The notes: generated by a model from the sequence alone, not told the origin. A stretch of 64,000 bases of DNA from Nigrospora sphaerica (GCA_018287875.1 JAGVVL010000012.1:46342-110341); one strand, 5' to 3'. Positions 43,768 to 55,901 are shown, numbered from the stretch's first letter. Translations and numbers: made by a program.

Positions 43768-45513
43768 TCACATCGGCCAGCCGCCCTCTGGCCATTCCGT
43801 CCCGTGCCGCCCCTTTTCCGGCTTCGTGGGTCGGGCCACATGTGTATCGTAGAGCGCAGCATGTAGTAGTGTAGTATATGCTGCGGCACTTTCCCCTGTC
43901 ACCCGTGTGTGTCCGAGGTACAAACATAGTGGACTTCGGCGTCCCGGTGGTTGTAGCGGTCTTAATGTTGTTTGAAGTCGCTGTGGGCTGAAAGCACGCC
44001 CAGATACTGTCCGATGACCATTTTCCCTAATGTGAGAGCTTTCGGGCATTTTCTCGCGTTATACTTGATCCTCGCAGTAAGTAAATGGCCCGGTACGTTC
44101 GTGTCCTTATGTGTCCACAATTTTGTGGCCTGCTTTCTAATCTGTCGTCTGGCTGCCGACTTAATCCCGGCCACCGTGGGCACGGCGCCGGGGTCTCGGG
44201 GCCCCTTTTCCGCTCCCGCTTTCGTGAGTTCGTCTACGGCCTCGTCCTTCTCTATGCCCATGTGCCCCGAGCTTCATTGATGGCGACCTCACGATCTGCC
44301 GTAATCCTGTTGATGGCTACGAACACCAACAGGAATGTTGTCAGCGCGTCTTTCTAGGTGCTCAAGATCGTGGCTGTGTTGTCAATGAAAAGGGTGATGG
44401 GGGTGCTGGGGTAGAAATTTATTACCTTCTCGAACCTACGTGGCGACCCGAGAGCTTCCGCGTCGTACGTCATGCTGCACACATCAAGAGAATCTTGACC
44501 TTTCGTTGCTCTCTGCTGTCCCTCATATACCATGTAGCTGTATCCGATCCCCTCCTTCGTCCGGGACCCGTCCGAGAAGACCGTGGTATCCCACGGGGCT
44601 TGTTCGGTGAACTAGCTCTCGAAGGTGGCGGCTGCGACTTCCTTCTTGACTCCTCCTGCGGGGTTTTATCTCGAGCCTGTGAGAAACCGCAGATTGTAGA
44701 GTAGCGGCCGCTGGGCCGGCGGGAGTAGTGCGGCTGTGTGTTGTAGCGTGGTCAGCGCCCTCTGCATTCGGGACTCCTTTCTCCACGGGCGTATCTTCCT
44801 CGATTCCTCCAGACCGGCCAGTATATGTTCCACGTGCGCTTTCTGCAGCATATAGGCAAACCGAAACCTTGCCCCACCCAGCGCAATCTATGTAGCGGGA
44901 AGTCTGCTCTCGCCGAAAGTGTGTCCATGGGGAATGTCTTCCAGACCGGCAGCAAGCCCCAGATTGCCTTCACCAGGGCTTTCTGGGTCATTTGGATGTG
45001 TATCAAGGGGCAAGTACAGGTGTGCCTCAGCCCTGACTTGTGCTTCTGCTTTGCCGGTACTGTCCTGCCCATGTACCACGCCTCGCTACCGTACAGTGAT
45101 ACCGGTAGTAGGACGGTCCGGACCGCCTTGTGCAGGCTGTTGGCTGGCGGTCCTCTGTTCGTGGCCGCTACTGACTTGATATGGCCTGCGGCCTGCGTAG
45201 CTTTCGCGGCCTGGATCTCGACGTGCCCCTTAAACTTGAGTTTCCTGTCAAAATGGACTCCAAGTCAGGGTAGGACGGGCGTCGTCTTCTGCTGGTTCCC
45301 TGTACCTCGTGCCTTCCGGTGTTTCTGTTAGTGCCGTCGGTTGGATAAATACGTCTCTCCGTTGCTTGATGAGCGGATTCCTTTTTCCTGGCCTCGGGTG
45401 AAGTGTATTGTTTCGATCTCCGTCGTGAAGGGGAACTCCCGGCGGCTGCTTCTCGCAGCTTCCGTGGCAAATAGTAATAAGCGAACGTAACTTGGCGCGT
45501 CTTCAACCGCCAA
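43768..45513 (-). mobile_element. Relic of a Tad1-like non-LTR retrotransposon (LINE)
   Basis: Minus-strand fragments in changing frames follow LINE order. ETIHFTRGQEK (about 45400) comes from the end of the RT domain. HVEIQAAKATQAAGHIKSVA and RGPPANSLHKAVRTVLLPVSLYGSEAWYMG (about 45080-45220) are typical of the Tad1 C-terminal RT region. They are followed by MTQKALVKAIWGLLPVWKT and by GIEKDEAVDELTKAGAEKG.. PTVAGIKSAARRQIRKQATKLW (about 44130-44260) from the RNase H end. Multiple stops and frame changes show it is long dead; no 5' part or poly-A tail was identified. Confidence 0.7.
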
Positions 45514-46661
45514 ACGGGGACGGCTCGTAATCCGGCTCTGAGCAGCTACTCGAATTTAGAACGGCGGATATACTAATAGTAGGTCACGCCAGCTTTAGTT
45601 AGAGTAGCTGTCGGCACGTGAGGTTATCCACTGCAACATCATACAGTCGTATATAAGTGTGGCAGCGGCCTCAGAGCCTGAGGCCACTGTGAAGGCTTTA
45701 ATATATGGGAAGGCCAGCTTTGGCTTTCGGGAAGGCGACAGAAGCCTGAACGTGGTTACAAATAGCCACGAACCTCCCACTATAGATGCCGCAGATAGGG
45801 CTATATGCACTTCATCACTCTAAGAGCAACTTGACAGCCGATCCATACAGAAGCACACAGTAGCATGTATCGAGCCAACTCTGTGTCTGCGTTTAATCGC
45901 CCTGGTTACAAAGACCGCATCATGGACACCTCACATGGCGAGCTTTCCACTTGGCCAATGCCGTCGGGCAACAGACACCTCACATTCTAGTAACGATCGG
46001 CGTGCTTCCATCTCACCTCTTCCGCGATAGGTGCCTAGCACTCGTTCGCCCGGCGGCCGGACGACGCATTGCACGCACCCGGTATTGCGAGGGCATTCTT
46101 GCACTGACCGCCAGGCGTGGCCATTGTCGGCGGGGGTTCAAGGAGCCAGACTGCTTGCGAGGCACCCTGTAGATGCTAGTAATGTTGGGTCTCGTGCCGT
46201 GTAAGCCGGACAGGATGGCACTGGAATGGAATCGTCTCTGGAACCCTAGCTTCTCACATGGTCTCAGGAATGGATCGACGCGTGTCGGAGGCAATGGAAT
46301 GGTCGTCCTAGACGACGTAACCCCGCTCACGGATGTAGGGATATTACATTACGCATGCGACTTTTAGCAGCGTAACCCTCTCGTCGGGCGTCGTAGGCCG
46401 TCATGGGGCAGGCAGTTGTAGGGCAGGCAATAGACGCCAACAAACTAATCGCTTAGAGGCATCCACTCGAGGCACAATGGGCATGGTGCAGGGCAGCCCT
46501 GTGCCCATAAGGATGGATCAGCACAGCTGGCGGGGCCCCGAAGCGCGCATAGTCGTCCGACGGCGCACCCAACTGGGTCCGGACTCCAGCAGCCAGCCAA
46601 TATCACCCCGGTGTACGATGGTGTGGGCCTGGGCTGATTACTTTCGACATGCACTACCAGG
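45514..46661. other. Unassigned, repeat-rich
   Basis: No gene recognised. A minus-strand frame at 45595-45810 contains hydrophobic and alanine-rich runs but no known motif and may be more LINE debris. Confidence 0.35.
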
Positions 46662-46866
46662 CCGGGAGGAAGGCGTAGCTGCAAGGGTGTAGGAATGCTG
46701 GTGCTCCGGATAGTATGCTCATTTCCCCGGGGTGGGCCCTCTAGCAAGCCCATAGTCCGGATGAGCAGGCGAAGTAGCCCATAGCACACCGGTATTCACC
46801 CGTTTCGATCCGGCGCGGAAAAGGGCCGACAGTCAAGCATGGGTCGCGGCTACCAACCGTGGAGTA
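46662..46866 (+). repeat. Direct repeat of about 200 bp, copy 1
   Basis: Aligns by eye with 48339-48540 from GGGAGGAAGGCG through TAGCACACCGGTAT to GGGTCGCGGCTAC, diverged by substitutions and small indels. Family unknown. Confidence 0.7.
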
Positions 46867-46898
46867 CTATTGAACATGCTTATGATCCTTATGATGTA

Positions 46899-47058
46899 TG
46901 ATGAGTCGTGCACTGGGATAGTAGCAGAAGAGATGATGTATTAGGTGAAGCCTGCCACGAAATGGCCGGTGGGGCAGGAATACAACTACAATAGTGCGAT
47001 CCCAGGTAGGGTAGTAGGATCCAGCCTGACAAGGATAACGCAACCTGGCCACGCATCA
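46899..47058 (+). repeat. Old solo LTR related to the Gypsy LTR
   Basis: Begins TGATGAGTCG and ends ACGCATCA, keeps the TG..CA ends and shares with the 183-bp LTR the blocks GGCAGGAA, GTGCGAT, GGTAGGGTAGTAGGA and TGACAAGGATA in order. Flanks ATGTA and ATGAG are only partly alike. Orientation given relative to the plus-strand reading of 17303-17485. Confidence 0.75.
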
Positions 47059-48338
47059 ATGAGCTAGCCGACCCTCAGTGAGGGCGATAAGCGGAGGGCA
47101 GTTTGTTGGTCGGATAAGGACCAATGAGAGGAGGGAGCGCGTCCCGACAATTTGGCACCCAGTTGGAAAACAGGGAATGAAACAGGGAATTAAACTGGCT
47201 TCCCGAAACGGCAAGGCTGGGTGGCCCTCGTGTGCTATGGAGTCGCGTCAGACTCCACATCAGTTTCGCCCGAAAGCAATTAAGCTGTGGAGTGGGTGGG
47301 TCTTGCCAGCAAGCATTCCTGTCGCCAGGAGAGAAAGTACCACGACCGAACCAATAATCACCTGCAGTGCGCGGTTGGAGACTGCGTCGTGGTTGCGGCC
47401 AAGCGGCCAGCTGTGCTAGCCGCCGTCCCATGGATCTCCATTGGCTAGCCGGCGTAAAGCGGCCGCGGCCATGCAGCCGTTGGACTAGCGAAGGCGGCAG
47501 CTCCGCCATAGAAGGGCCCGGCCATGGCAGTCGGCTCTTCTTCCTCTCCGACACGGGGCACTAAAGATGGTGCCAAGGACCAGTGTGACAGCAAAAACAG
47601 TGCGGCGTGAGGGAAATGAGGTCGCCAGTTTCTGGAGTCCAAGACCACCCAAACAGGCACGATGCATCGGCAGGTTACTCACTGCCTGCAAGACACTCGG
47701 TTGGGTCGAGACAGACGATTGGGCAGGGGCAGACGGAGCCGGGAGGCTTGGATTGCGGAATGGCTTCGATCATGAACATGACACTAGCCTAACGCCCTTC
47801 CCGCCCTTCCCGCTCCTTCCCCACAGAGGGCAGCAGCACCTCCGCTTCTCCCAGCCCACACCCCCTCCACCTTGCCATGGCTCAAGGTCGGCTCTGGGAT
47901 GCTCCTCGGGTCGACCGGTGCCGTACCGCTGCTGCTATTGTATTGTACTCAATGAAAAACGAGAGACGTATGCCAATTGGGACAGCGATATTCATCCGAC
48001 GGTAGTTCATGGCTGTCGCTGCTCTAGCCCGTCCATTCAGCCTGTCTAATTGGGACGCCCGGTGCGCTGGCCCACACGGATTCATGCCATTCTGGCAGAA
48101 GAGGGGGCACTTGGCGTTGGTCAATAGGCGGCTCGAGCTAGATCGTCAGTGGCGGGGTTGCCGGCGCTGTCAGCGAGATGCCCGGCAAGCGCCGACATGG
48201 TTGTTGTGGGCGCTGAACCTGCATCTTGCCACGACAGTCGAGCACCGAGGACGCCACCCCAGTCACACCAAGCACCCAGTCCAGGCACGCAGAGCCGGTC
48301 TCACGCACTACACGAAAGATCGTGTGTACCCTGCTAGG
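47059..48338. other. Unassigned
   Basis: GC-rich sequence with many overlapping short frames on both strands and no recognisable protein. Confidence 0.35.
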
Positions 48339-48540
48339 CGGGGAGGAAGGCGCAACTGCAAGAGCAGAGGAATGCTGGCATCCCGGGTATGGTGCTCGTT
48401 TGGCTGCATTTGTGGGCTCCTCGGCAGTCTAACATGCATTACGAGGCGGAATAGCCAATTATAGCACACCGGTATCTAGCCTGTCTCGACCCGGCGTGGA
48501 AGGTGATGGACAGCCACAGGATGGGTCGCGGCTACTAACT
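48339..48540 (+). repeat. Direct repeat of about 200 bp, copy 2
   Basis: Partner of 46662-46866, same orientation. The solo LTR lies between the two copies. Confidence 0.7.
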
Positions 48541-48642
48541 GTTCCGAGTCACAGTGGCCGTTCTTTGCACGTTGCCTTCTGGACCACCCTTTTTCACAAG
48601 CTAGCTGGCCTTGTTTCCGTTCATTCATGTTGCCGGCTACTG

Positions 48643-48702
48643 CCAGGTGTTAGGCCAATCGTCGGGCCGTGGCCATTCTGGGTATCGGTCCGGATCGTAG
48701 AT
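48643..48702 (-). pseudogene. 60-bp fragment of a SET-domain gene paralogue
   Basis: The minus strand encodes YDPDRYPEWPRPDDWPNT, matching YDPEKYPEWPRPEGWPDT in the SET-domain gene at 12632-12692; the DNA also aligns (CGCGGCCATTCTGGGTAT in that gene, CGTGGCCATTCTGGGTAT here). Flanks do not continue the match convincingly. It shows that this gene family has been copied and broken elsewhere in the region. Confidence 0.7.
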
Positions 48703-48857
48703 ATTATTGTGTGGTGCGTGTCCGGAGACGGAGGAGCAATTGGCCCATGGGTGATCTTTAGATGCAAGCACGTCCAGCAACGAGAATTCGAAGAGGAGAT
48801 GCTAGACGACTCAATTATGCTGAGCTGATGTGGCCCCAGGGAGTTTCTGGAACGATA

Positions 48858-50084
48858 CTACATCTTGTAAGGGTTGGGAACGTCTCCTACCCCCTCATTT
48901 GCCTTATCTGTAGAGAAATTCTCCCAGTACTTCATGAAGGCCATCCGCGTGATCTTAGCTAATGCTCGCTTTTTCCCCGTTCTCGTTTCCGTATGAAACA
49001 TATCCGCAGGCTCCAAAATAGGACTCGCCTCGTATTGGCAATACCGACTTACTGCCTCGGCGTGTAGCGATAACAATGGCTTCTTGTCCTTGCGCACCAC
49101 GAGGATGCTGCCCACTTCGATTTGCCACTGGGGAGCGGCAAAGCCCCAGCCGAAGACGCCGCTCCACGGGTCGGGTTTGGTCTCTAAGTCACAACACAGG
49201 TGCAGGAAGGTAGCAGCCTGGTTGTTGGTGGGGACTCCAGGCTTGCAGCATGGCCAGTTGGGGTTGATAGGGAGCTTGCGAGTGATGATAGGGAGTCTAA
49301 TGCGCTTCGCAATGTCCGAGGTATTGGTCTGATAATTCGAGAAGATGGCGTCGGACGAGTCGATTTCCACCGACTCGAATTGTGGCCGGTTCGACAGCTT
49401 CTGGTCACCGATGCAGTTGATTCTGACGCCTGGATTTTGAATGTGGCCCGTGGCGGGACAATGAAGGATCGAGGGCCCGTACCATAGACAGAGAGGTAAT
49501 CAGCTATGTGGCGGAAGTCGTTCATGTCGAGGTCCCGGCAATGGGCTTGGTCTTGGACGCCATCCCTACCGTAGGCTGTAATCGGACCGCGCCAATCGTG
49601 ATATGGCCCAACTCGCCTGGTTGACGTGACTGATGCGACGCTCTGGTTTTTGCGACCCATCCACAAGATAGGTATCTCTGGTGCAGAGTCTGATTGTGTT
49701 AGTGAGAGGTTTACCAGAGGCCATACTGAACTGGATAGGTATATCCGACGTTATTGCATCTGGGCCCAGAAGTAATTTGTAGTCTGGGGAATGGAAGCCA
49801 GGAACATCATCTGGGTCGTACCACTCGCAACGAAGCCACATGAACTTGGGACTGAGCCCGTTGGCGGGGAAGGCAATAGCTCGAAAATGTTCGTCGGTCG
49901 GACGGCTCGAGGTGTTGAAGGCATTATAGGTCGAGCAGAGAAGTTTATGAAGTGGCCAATCAGTACTCTGGCACTTCTTTGAACAATAGAAGGCACTGTG
50001 GCATTGGCCGCATCGAGGAGAGTTCGCTTTGTTGCAGAAAAGGCATGAACCCGTGGTGCGCTCGTCTGTGGTAACGTCGCTCAT
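48858..50084 (-). pseudogene. MYND zinc-finger protein, frame broken
   Basis: The MYND finger near the N-terminus (CLFCNKANSPRCGQCHSAFY, then CSKKCQSTDW and HKLLC) has the full C-x2-C, C-x2-C, C-x3-C, H-x3-C set. MYND fingers bind proline-rich partners. After it come EHFRAIAFPANGLSPKFMWLRCEWYDPDD and then, in shifted frames, YHDWRGPITAYGRDG and a long C-terminal part (NPNWPCCKPGVPTNNQAATFLH.., ITRMAFMKYWENF). This is a fungal MYND family without known function. At least two frame changes lie near 49620 and 49430. The frame extends upstream of the chosen ATG (50084) to about 50297 through strongly hydrophobic segments, so a membrane-anchored longer form is possible. Confidence 0.7.
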
Positions 50085-52252
50085 GTTGTCATCGCCCAGG
50101 GACGGTATGGTCGACTGAGAGCTGATGAGTGCACCCACGATGGCGAAGCAAGAAGTAATCAGAGGCCAAAAAACCATTGCCACCAATAAAACCCCCAGAA
50201 ACAACCAACCCGACAACATGGTCGACAACATGGACAATAGCCACGCCAACCACAGAAATGGCAAGGATGGCAGCTCAGACGATGCGACTGACGCCATCAA
50301 GGATGATAAAAACCATAACAGCAAAGAAAGGGGAGAAACAACAAAACATATCCATAAGAAGGCCAGTATAACTCGATAGGCGATGTTCCTAGGCGATGCT
50401 TCATGGAGAGGGTCAGGTGGGCCGGTCTAATTGACCATTCGAAGGGCACGAATTGGTGTTCAGGGAGAATCATGACTGGAAAGGTCTGTCGTAGGCCTAG
50501 CCTTCGTCGGCGACTGGCGAGGCGGAACGGATAGAAAAGGGTTGGTGTTCAACTGCTCGGAGGTGCAGTAATGAGACAGGTGGGAATTTATTACGCAGCT
50601 CACTTGTAGCAGAGTGATGGTCCGAACAGGTAGAGGTGGGACGGAGCGTGTACTGCTCCTGAATACTTTTTGGGCGTGTTGTAGGTAGGAAAGTGCTTCG
50701 AATTTACGTCGTATCGGTGGCACAATAACGCCGAGGCTGGGTCGCCCTTTAAACCCGATGCTGGGCACTTATTTCAGCGTGGGCGCCGCAAAGAGCATTG
50801 AGCCAGCTACCGTACCGCCTGGGAGCCGATTGTGCCAACTCGAGCGCGACGATGGCCAATACTAAGGGCCAGAAGGACAAGATATGGAAGAGCCGCTGGT
50901 CTCTTTAAAACAAGACGACCAAGCTGGGCGAAGATTGTGGTGCCTTCAGCACGCTGTCGTACTGGAACCTGACGCATCGGAGAATGGAGAAGGTGATGCA
51001 TCTACCGCGCGGCTAAAATTTGCCCTACGTGAACAGGCTGGTTTTGTTCTCCCCACAATCTCCCTAGCAGCCGGTGGCTGACAGCCCTAGCTATGCCGGT
51101 TAGAGACTGGCAACGCTTGTTCCCGAGCAGGCGCTTGTGTGACGCGATCAAGCGCCGCAGCCCAGGCAATCGAGTCTGGCCATGCGCCGGTTTCCGGCCA
51201 TGAGTTGAGTGCGGACCATACCTTGAATACCGACCACGAGCCCATAGTCGACCCCGATGCGAACGCTGATCCCGATATCGACGCCGTGTACGATATCGAC
51301 CCCGAATACAGTCAGGGTGCGGCGGCTGCTTCGGGCTGCATGTCGGCCTACGACGACTGTCCCGATGATGAGGGCGTCGCCGTGGTTGCCGACAGAACCC
51401 GAAGTAGGCCACCAAGGCTCGCGCAGAAGAGGGTCCATGCAATAAGAGCAAAGAACTAGGCATGGCCAGGATTGAGTCTAGGGCCGTCCAAGCATGCGTT
51501 GCTGACTATCGTCTTGCAGAACACCAACCAGTCGTCAGCCAGCCTTTCAGTGCTGCGTCGAATGGTACGACAAACAATGCGACGCAGTCGGTACTTGCAA
51601 GAGAGCGTTCTCGCAACAACATTAACAAGCCTTTGCCGATGGCCCTAGGTAGAAAGCACCGGCGACTGTGGGGACAGCAGGCGGTATCGCTCGCGTCCCT
51701 CGAGCTGGCAGGAGGGCGGCGCGTGGCCGTGGATGGGTTCAGTTGCCCGAGACCACCGGCTGCAAGGGCAGGCAGGCCTACGGAGAGGGGAGGCACGGCT
51801 GGCGTGTAGGCCCATGCAGGCATTGGCGGATGGCCAGAGGCACCGGGTCAGGATGCAGCGAGAGCAGTTGACAGAGATTCTAAGCTTGTTCGACAAGCTG
51901 AGCACAGGCTTGGGAAGCATCCAGTTTCGGTAGGTGCAATCTCCAAGTAGGAGGTCTTACACCATGGGCCGAGCCATGACTAAAACGGTTTCCGAGACAA
52001 CCAAAGACGAAGTTCGACTATGTGAGTTGGCTATGAAGGCGATTCCATATAACCCAATGATAAATACTACTTAGCGTCGAGGGGTAATAGGGTCGAAGAT
52101 ACGGTTTCCGGCACAGTCTCCAAGATCTCGGCCACTTTTTCTTGCAACTGATCCTCGAAGTATCTAAAACCATATTGTTCTTCAAAACACTTCGTATTAC
52201 CTCATGAGGTTATCGTCTCGTCCTTCGTCGCGATGGTCGTGTCTTTCCAGGT
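50085..52252. other. Unassigned, 2.2 kb
   Basis: Plus-strand frames at 51139-51459 (Asp-Pro-Asp repeats) and 51462-51933 (ending REQLTEILSLFDKLSTGLG) are open but unfamiliar. They might be parts of a transcription-factor-like gene with an acidic region. Evidence is too weak for a gene call. Confidence 0.3.
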
Positions 52253-52914
52253 TCACCGCCAGAGCATTCCCAAGCGCTGAAAGAACGAGAACAAGGAGCC
52301 TTTAGGGATGTACCCGGCATATGTGCTCTCCCACAAGGCAGCGAATGAACCTGTAAGAACCAAGTCAATATAGCTCGTCTTCAATGCAGCTTAAACAATA
52401 GAAATAACGTACCTTCGACTGGGCCCAGCTCTGCAAATCCCAGAGCCTCGACAAGCGCAGGAGCAAGTATCACCAAGATACCAACGGCGATGATCGTCAG
52501 CATGCCGGCCATCACTTCGGGGTGATCCTTAGTGAATGAGAACAACGCATCTGCGGTCTCGGAAGCGCGATCATACGCGACTTTCATAGCGTTGCCCATC
52601 TTCTCTGGACCTTCCTTCAATATTTCCGTGATGCCGTTCAGGACCTCCTGGGCAATCCAGTCTGTCCATCCCTCTGCGCCAATGGTGTCATCGACCCTTT
52701 TGGCGAGCTCAACACCGTCTTTCTCAGCAGACTGCAAAAGATAGATAACATCGGCGACAATCTTTTCTGCTGAACGGCGCGATGGGTCAGAAATCGGAGG
52801 TTGATGTGGCCTTGGCTCCCCACTGATGACAATCGGTGCAGAGCCAGCATCATGTCGAAAGTAGTCGTTGTTGCTGCCGCAAATGCAGAAGATCATCGAC
52901 AAAATCGGATCCAT
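52253..52914 (-). CDS. IFI6/ISG12-family small membrane protein
   Basis: Two exons (52413-52914 and 52253-52350) join over a 62-nt intron (GTACGT donor, TTGACT branch region, TTACAG acceptor) to give 199 residues without any break. Residues about 45-125 are helical and charged (AEKIVADVIYLLQSAEKDG, GWTDWIAQEVLNGI). They are followed by hydrophobic segments MAGMLTIIAVGILVILAPALVEALGF and GSFAALWEST.. SLFSFFQRLG. This is the pattern of the fungal members of the interferon-inducible 6-16/ISG12 family (PF06140). Animal members act at mitochondrial or other membranes in cell death; the fungal role is unknown. Confidence 0.82.
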
Positions 52915-53613
52915 CTTGGTTGTTATATACGGGTGCGAGTGACGGTCTGATTCTTGATATCATTACATGAGAGAAAACACTGGAGTGAAAGGCCTGGGGG
53001 TGCGGAGGGTATTTACCTCAAACGTCAAGACCAGCATACAATCACGTGAGCGAGTAGCATACCCAAGTAGACCTGGTCAGGATAACCGCCGCGCCAGGTT
53101 AACCGCCAAGACCGGCGAGGCAGGAGTAAGAAAGAGTAGGCCGCCGAAAGGGCACGCTCGTTTCTACATTTGATTGGCCGATAAGCTTTCCATGCCAGCC
53201 ATCTCGGCGAGATATCTACAGGCCGTCGAGTGAAGTGCGTACGACTTTCATTGCTCTTCCCACCCATAACCTCTGCATTACAACGCCACATAGCTTGTGT
53301 CAAATGCTCATTGAGTTGTTCCCCAATGATCCTCTAAGTAGAGTTCATGATGCTTGTTGGTAAGTGAGAGAGGACTACATTAAACGCTCCCCATACTGGT
53401 TAGGGATGTAGACCAAATGGATCGGTTGTATTTGTGTGGTTTAAGAAAGGCCGGCAGTGTTTAGGTCTGCAACCATCATCGGTCGCCACGACAGTACAAC
53501 AGCACTTGTACGAGGCCTTGGGAAAAGCAAAGAGAAGAGGAGAGAGCAGTACCCGCACGGCAGCCTTGCGTCAGGGAGTGTCACACGAGTTTCATGCGAC
53601 GACATATGCAGTG
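52915..53613. other. Intergenic, nothing recognised
   Basis: Promoter side of the ISG12-family gene; short frames only. Confidence 0.4.
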
Positions 53614-53792
53614 TGATGAGTCGACGACTGGGGTAGTAGCAGAAGAGGGATATGTGAATTCGGTAAGGCCTGCCGCGACGCGCCCGGTTGGGCAGGGATC
53701 TATCTATAGTGCAATGCCAGGTGGGGTAGTAGGACCCTCATGACAAGCGTAACGCACCACAATACCTAGCTACCTACCCTGACCACGCATCA
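53614..53792 (+). repeat. Old solo LTR related to the Gypsy LTR
   Basis: 179 bp, TGATGAGTCG..CACGCATCA, closer in sequence to the copy at 46899 than to the young LTRs but sharing GACTGGGGT, GGGCAGG, TCTATCTAT, GTGGGGTAGTAGGACCCT and CTACCTACCC with them. Flanking pentamers CAGTG and CATTG are probably a decayed target duplication. Confidence 0.8.
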
Positions 53793-54512
53793 CATTGGCC
53801 TTCAAGAAGACCAACGAGAACACCTTATTGGCTGGCTGAGCAGATGTGATATCCTTGCTAAGGTCCCACCCCTGATTGACGGCCGACGCTCCAGTCGGGC
53901 CACGTCTCCATGTGTAACAGGCAAGAAATAGCCTACATATAATTGATTGGATTGTCATCACGCATGGTCAGCCACGGTGTCATGTTACTTCCAGCCTCTC
54001 ATCGCCAGTGCGAGAAGGGAGGCGCCATTGAGTCACCATTAGATACACTGCATGCCTAATACTCGATATTGACAGGGTCTCAGAGTACAGAAATTTGAGT
54101 GTTGGCGGACGTATGCCAGATGGAACCCGCACCGTCCGACCTGACGGCTAATCATCTTTTGACCCGGTCATGTTGGATCACAAGTATCGAAAACGCGATT
54201 GTTTCTTCTCGCACCTATTTCTTTGATGGGTATGGGCCTCGCCAGTGGCAGACCCGATTGGCAAGGTCACATTGAGAGATCTTGGTCTGCGTCCCCCGGT
54301 GCTTGCTGCATACTGGGACTTGGTTCTAGCCACTTTCATTATCAGCACCATGGTTTGATGCAGTCCACATCCTGTACCAGGATTAAACTGGTGTAGTGAT
54401 AAGTAAGATGGCTGTTACAGATGTCATTGGACCTTACCCACTCACTAAGTTTTGAACTCTTGCCATCGCCTCGCATAGCAGAAACCTGGTGAATCTCCAA
54501 AGTACAAACACC
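53793..54512. other. Intergenic, nothing recognised
   Basis: Presumed promoter of the C2H2 gene; no repeats or genes noticed. Confidence 0.4.
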
Positions 54513-55503
54513 ATGAGTCTAAGCTGTAACGTCTGTAGTCGGTCTTTTAGCACCAGCCAAGCCTTGCAGCAACACGAGAGGGACTCTCCACGACATCTCG
54601 GCAGCTCGGGGGAGCACGTCAGCCAGGTCCAAACGAAGCAGAACAAAGCCTCGTCTCGTCCTCCTCCACAGCATCAGTTTCGATGTCTAACATGCCAGAG
54701 GTCTTTCAATAGTAACCAGGCTTTGGAGCAACATAAAAGGGACTCTCCAAGACATGCAGGAGGAGCACATCAACAGCAAAATATTCAACCCTCAGCAAGT
54801 AATATCCCGACCTCTACTCAGCAGCAACAGAGCCCGCCAAACCGCTCAGAAGCCACTTACGTTTGTGGGCCCTGCAATCGATCGTTTGCAAGCGAGGAAG
54901 CCCTGCAACAGCATCGAAGAGACTCGGCAGCCCACCAGATGAGCCCTACGCCTCTCGATATCTTCTTCCGCTCGTTCCCCGGGTTCCCATACGAGTCGGT
55001 CCTACCGCCAGCAACGTCGTACGCGCAGTTGGAGCAGCACCAAGGCTGGGCACCGCACAGCGCCGCCTCTCGGGATGCGTGGAGGCAATATCAGGAGGCA
55101 CTGCGCGACGAGCTGCAGATGTGGTATGGGGATGAGGACAACCTGACGGCATGGCACGCACTATGCCGTGCCATCGGTGTGAATCCGCTGCCAGGCACAT
55201 GCGAGCAGTGCGTGGTGGTACGCATCTCCCGTTCCCCCAAAGAGGCTCTCGCTCGCGCACCCACACTGACGCGAATAAAAGGCTGTGCGGAACACGCACG
55301 TGAACATCATCGACCTCATCGAATGGGGCCGGAACGACCAACAACATGCCGGGAGGCGCGTGCGGACCTTTCCAACTGTGGCCAAGTTACGAGAGTACAG
55401 CAAGAGTTCGAATAAGATATATAGCAATAGCTTTGGCGAGGATGAGGACGGCAATGTTGTCATGAGACATCTTCTGCGGAAGTTCTTCAGAGGCGGTCCA
55501 TAG
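54513..55503 (+). CDS. Three-finger C2H2 zinc-finger protein
   Basis: Two exons, 54513-55217 and 55282-55503, join over a 64-nt intron (GTACGC donor, ACACTGAC branch, AAAAG acceptor) to give 308 residues with no break. Three near-repeats of CxxC..SF.....ALQQH.RDS..H occupy residues about 5-135 (CNVCSRSF, CLTCQRSF, CGPCNRSF), separated by Gln-rich linkers. The C-terminal domain reads FFRSFPGFPY, then DELQMWYGDEDNLTAWHALC, CEQC, NTHVNIIDLIEWGR, and ends GNVVMRHLLRKFFRG. The family is common in filamentous fungi and uncharacterised; the fingers could bind nucleic acid or protein. The upstream open frame has only a GTG, so the ATG at 54513 is the start. Confidence 0.9.
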
Positions 55504-55901
55504 ACCGTGGATAAAAAGGATAGGGTCGTCAGTGCCCCTAATCGAGACAGGGAGGAGGTACTAACTACTCGTACGCCGGCGTATACTGCTAAGCCCAGAG
55601 GGTCAAGAGAAGCTCATGTAGCCGCTCGAACCGACGGATCTAGTTAATGCAACAGCCTGGACAGTTAACGGCCCTTACGTGAAGCACAAGGACCCTGATG
55701 GTGTGTAGTTACTATTCATGGCACTAAGTGCAGAGCAACCAACTACCGGTGGGCTGCCGTTTTGACCAATGAGTTTCTTGTTCCGGAAGACCAAGCTGTG
55801 AAAAAGCCCTACCAGAACCTCCCCGCGGGCGCGCAAGGCTTTGGTGTCCATATGATGCATCCCTCCTTCTTTGGGATGAGGACCATCCTACAAAGCCCAT
55901 C
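55504..55901. other. Intergenic
   Basis: Converging 3' ends of the C2H2 and ABC genes; nothing else recognised. Confidence 0.4.

Noticed and set aside
47078..48464. Many 60-160-codon frames on both strands
   Set aside because: GC-rich sequence gives long chance frames; none shows motifs or splice structure.
51139..51459. Acidic Asp-Pro repeat frame as a possible gene
   Set aside because: Low complexity, no clear start context, intron or homologous motif; left as unassigned.
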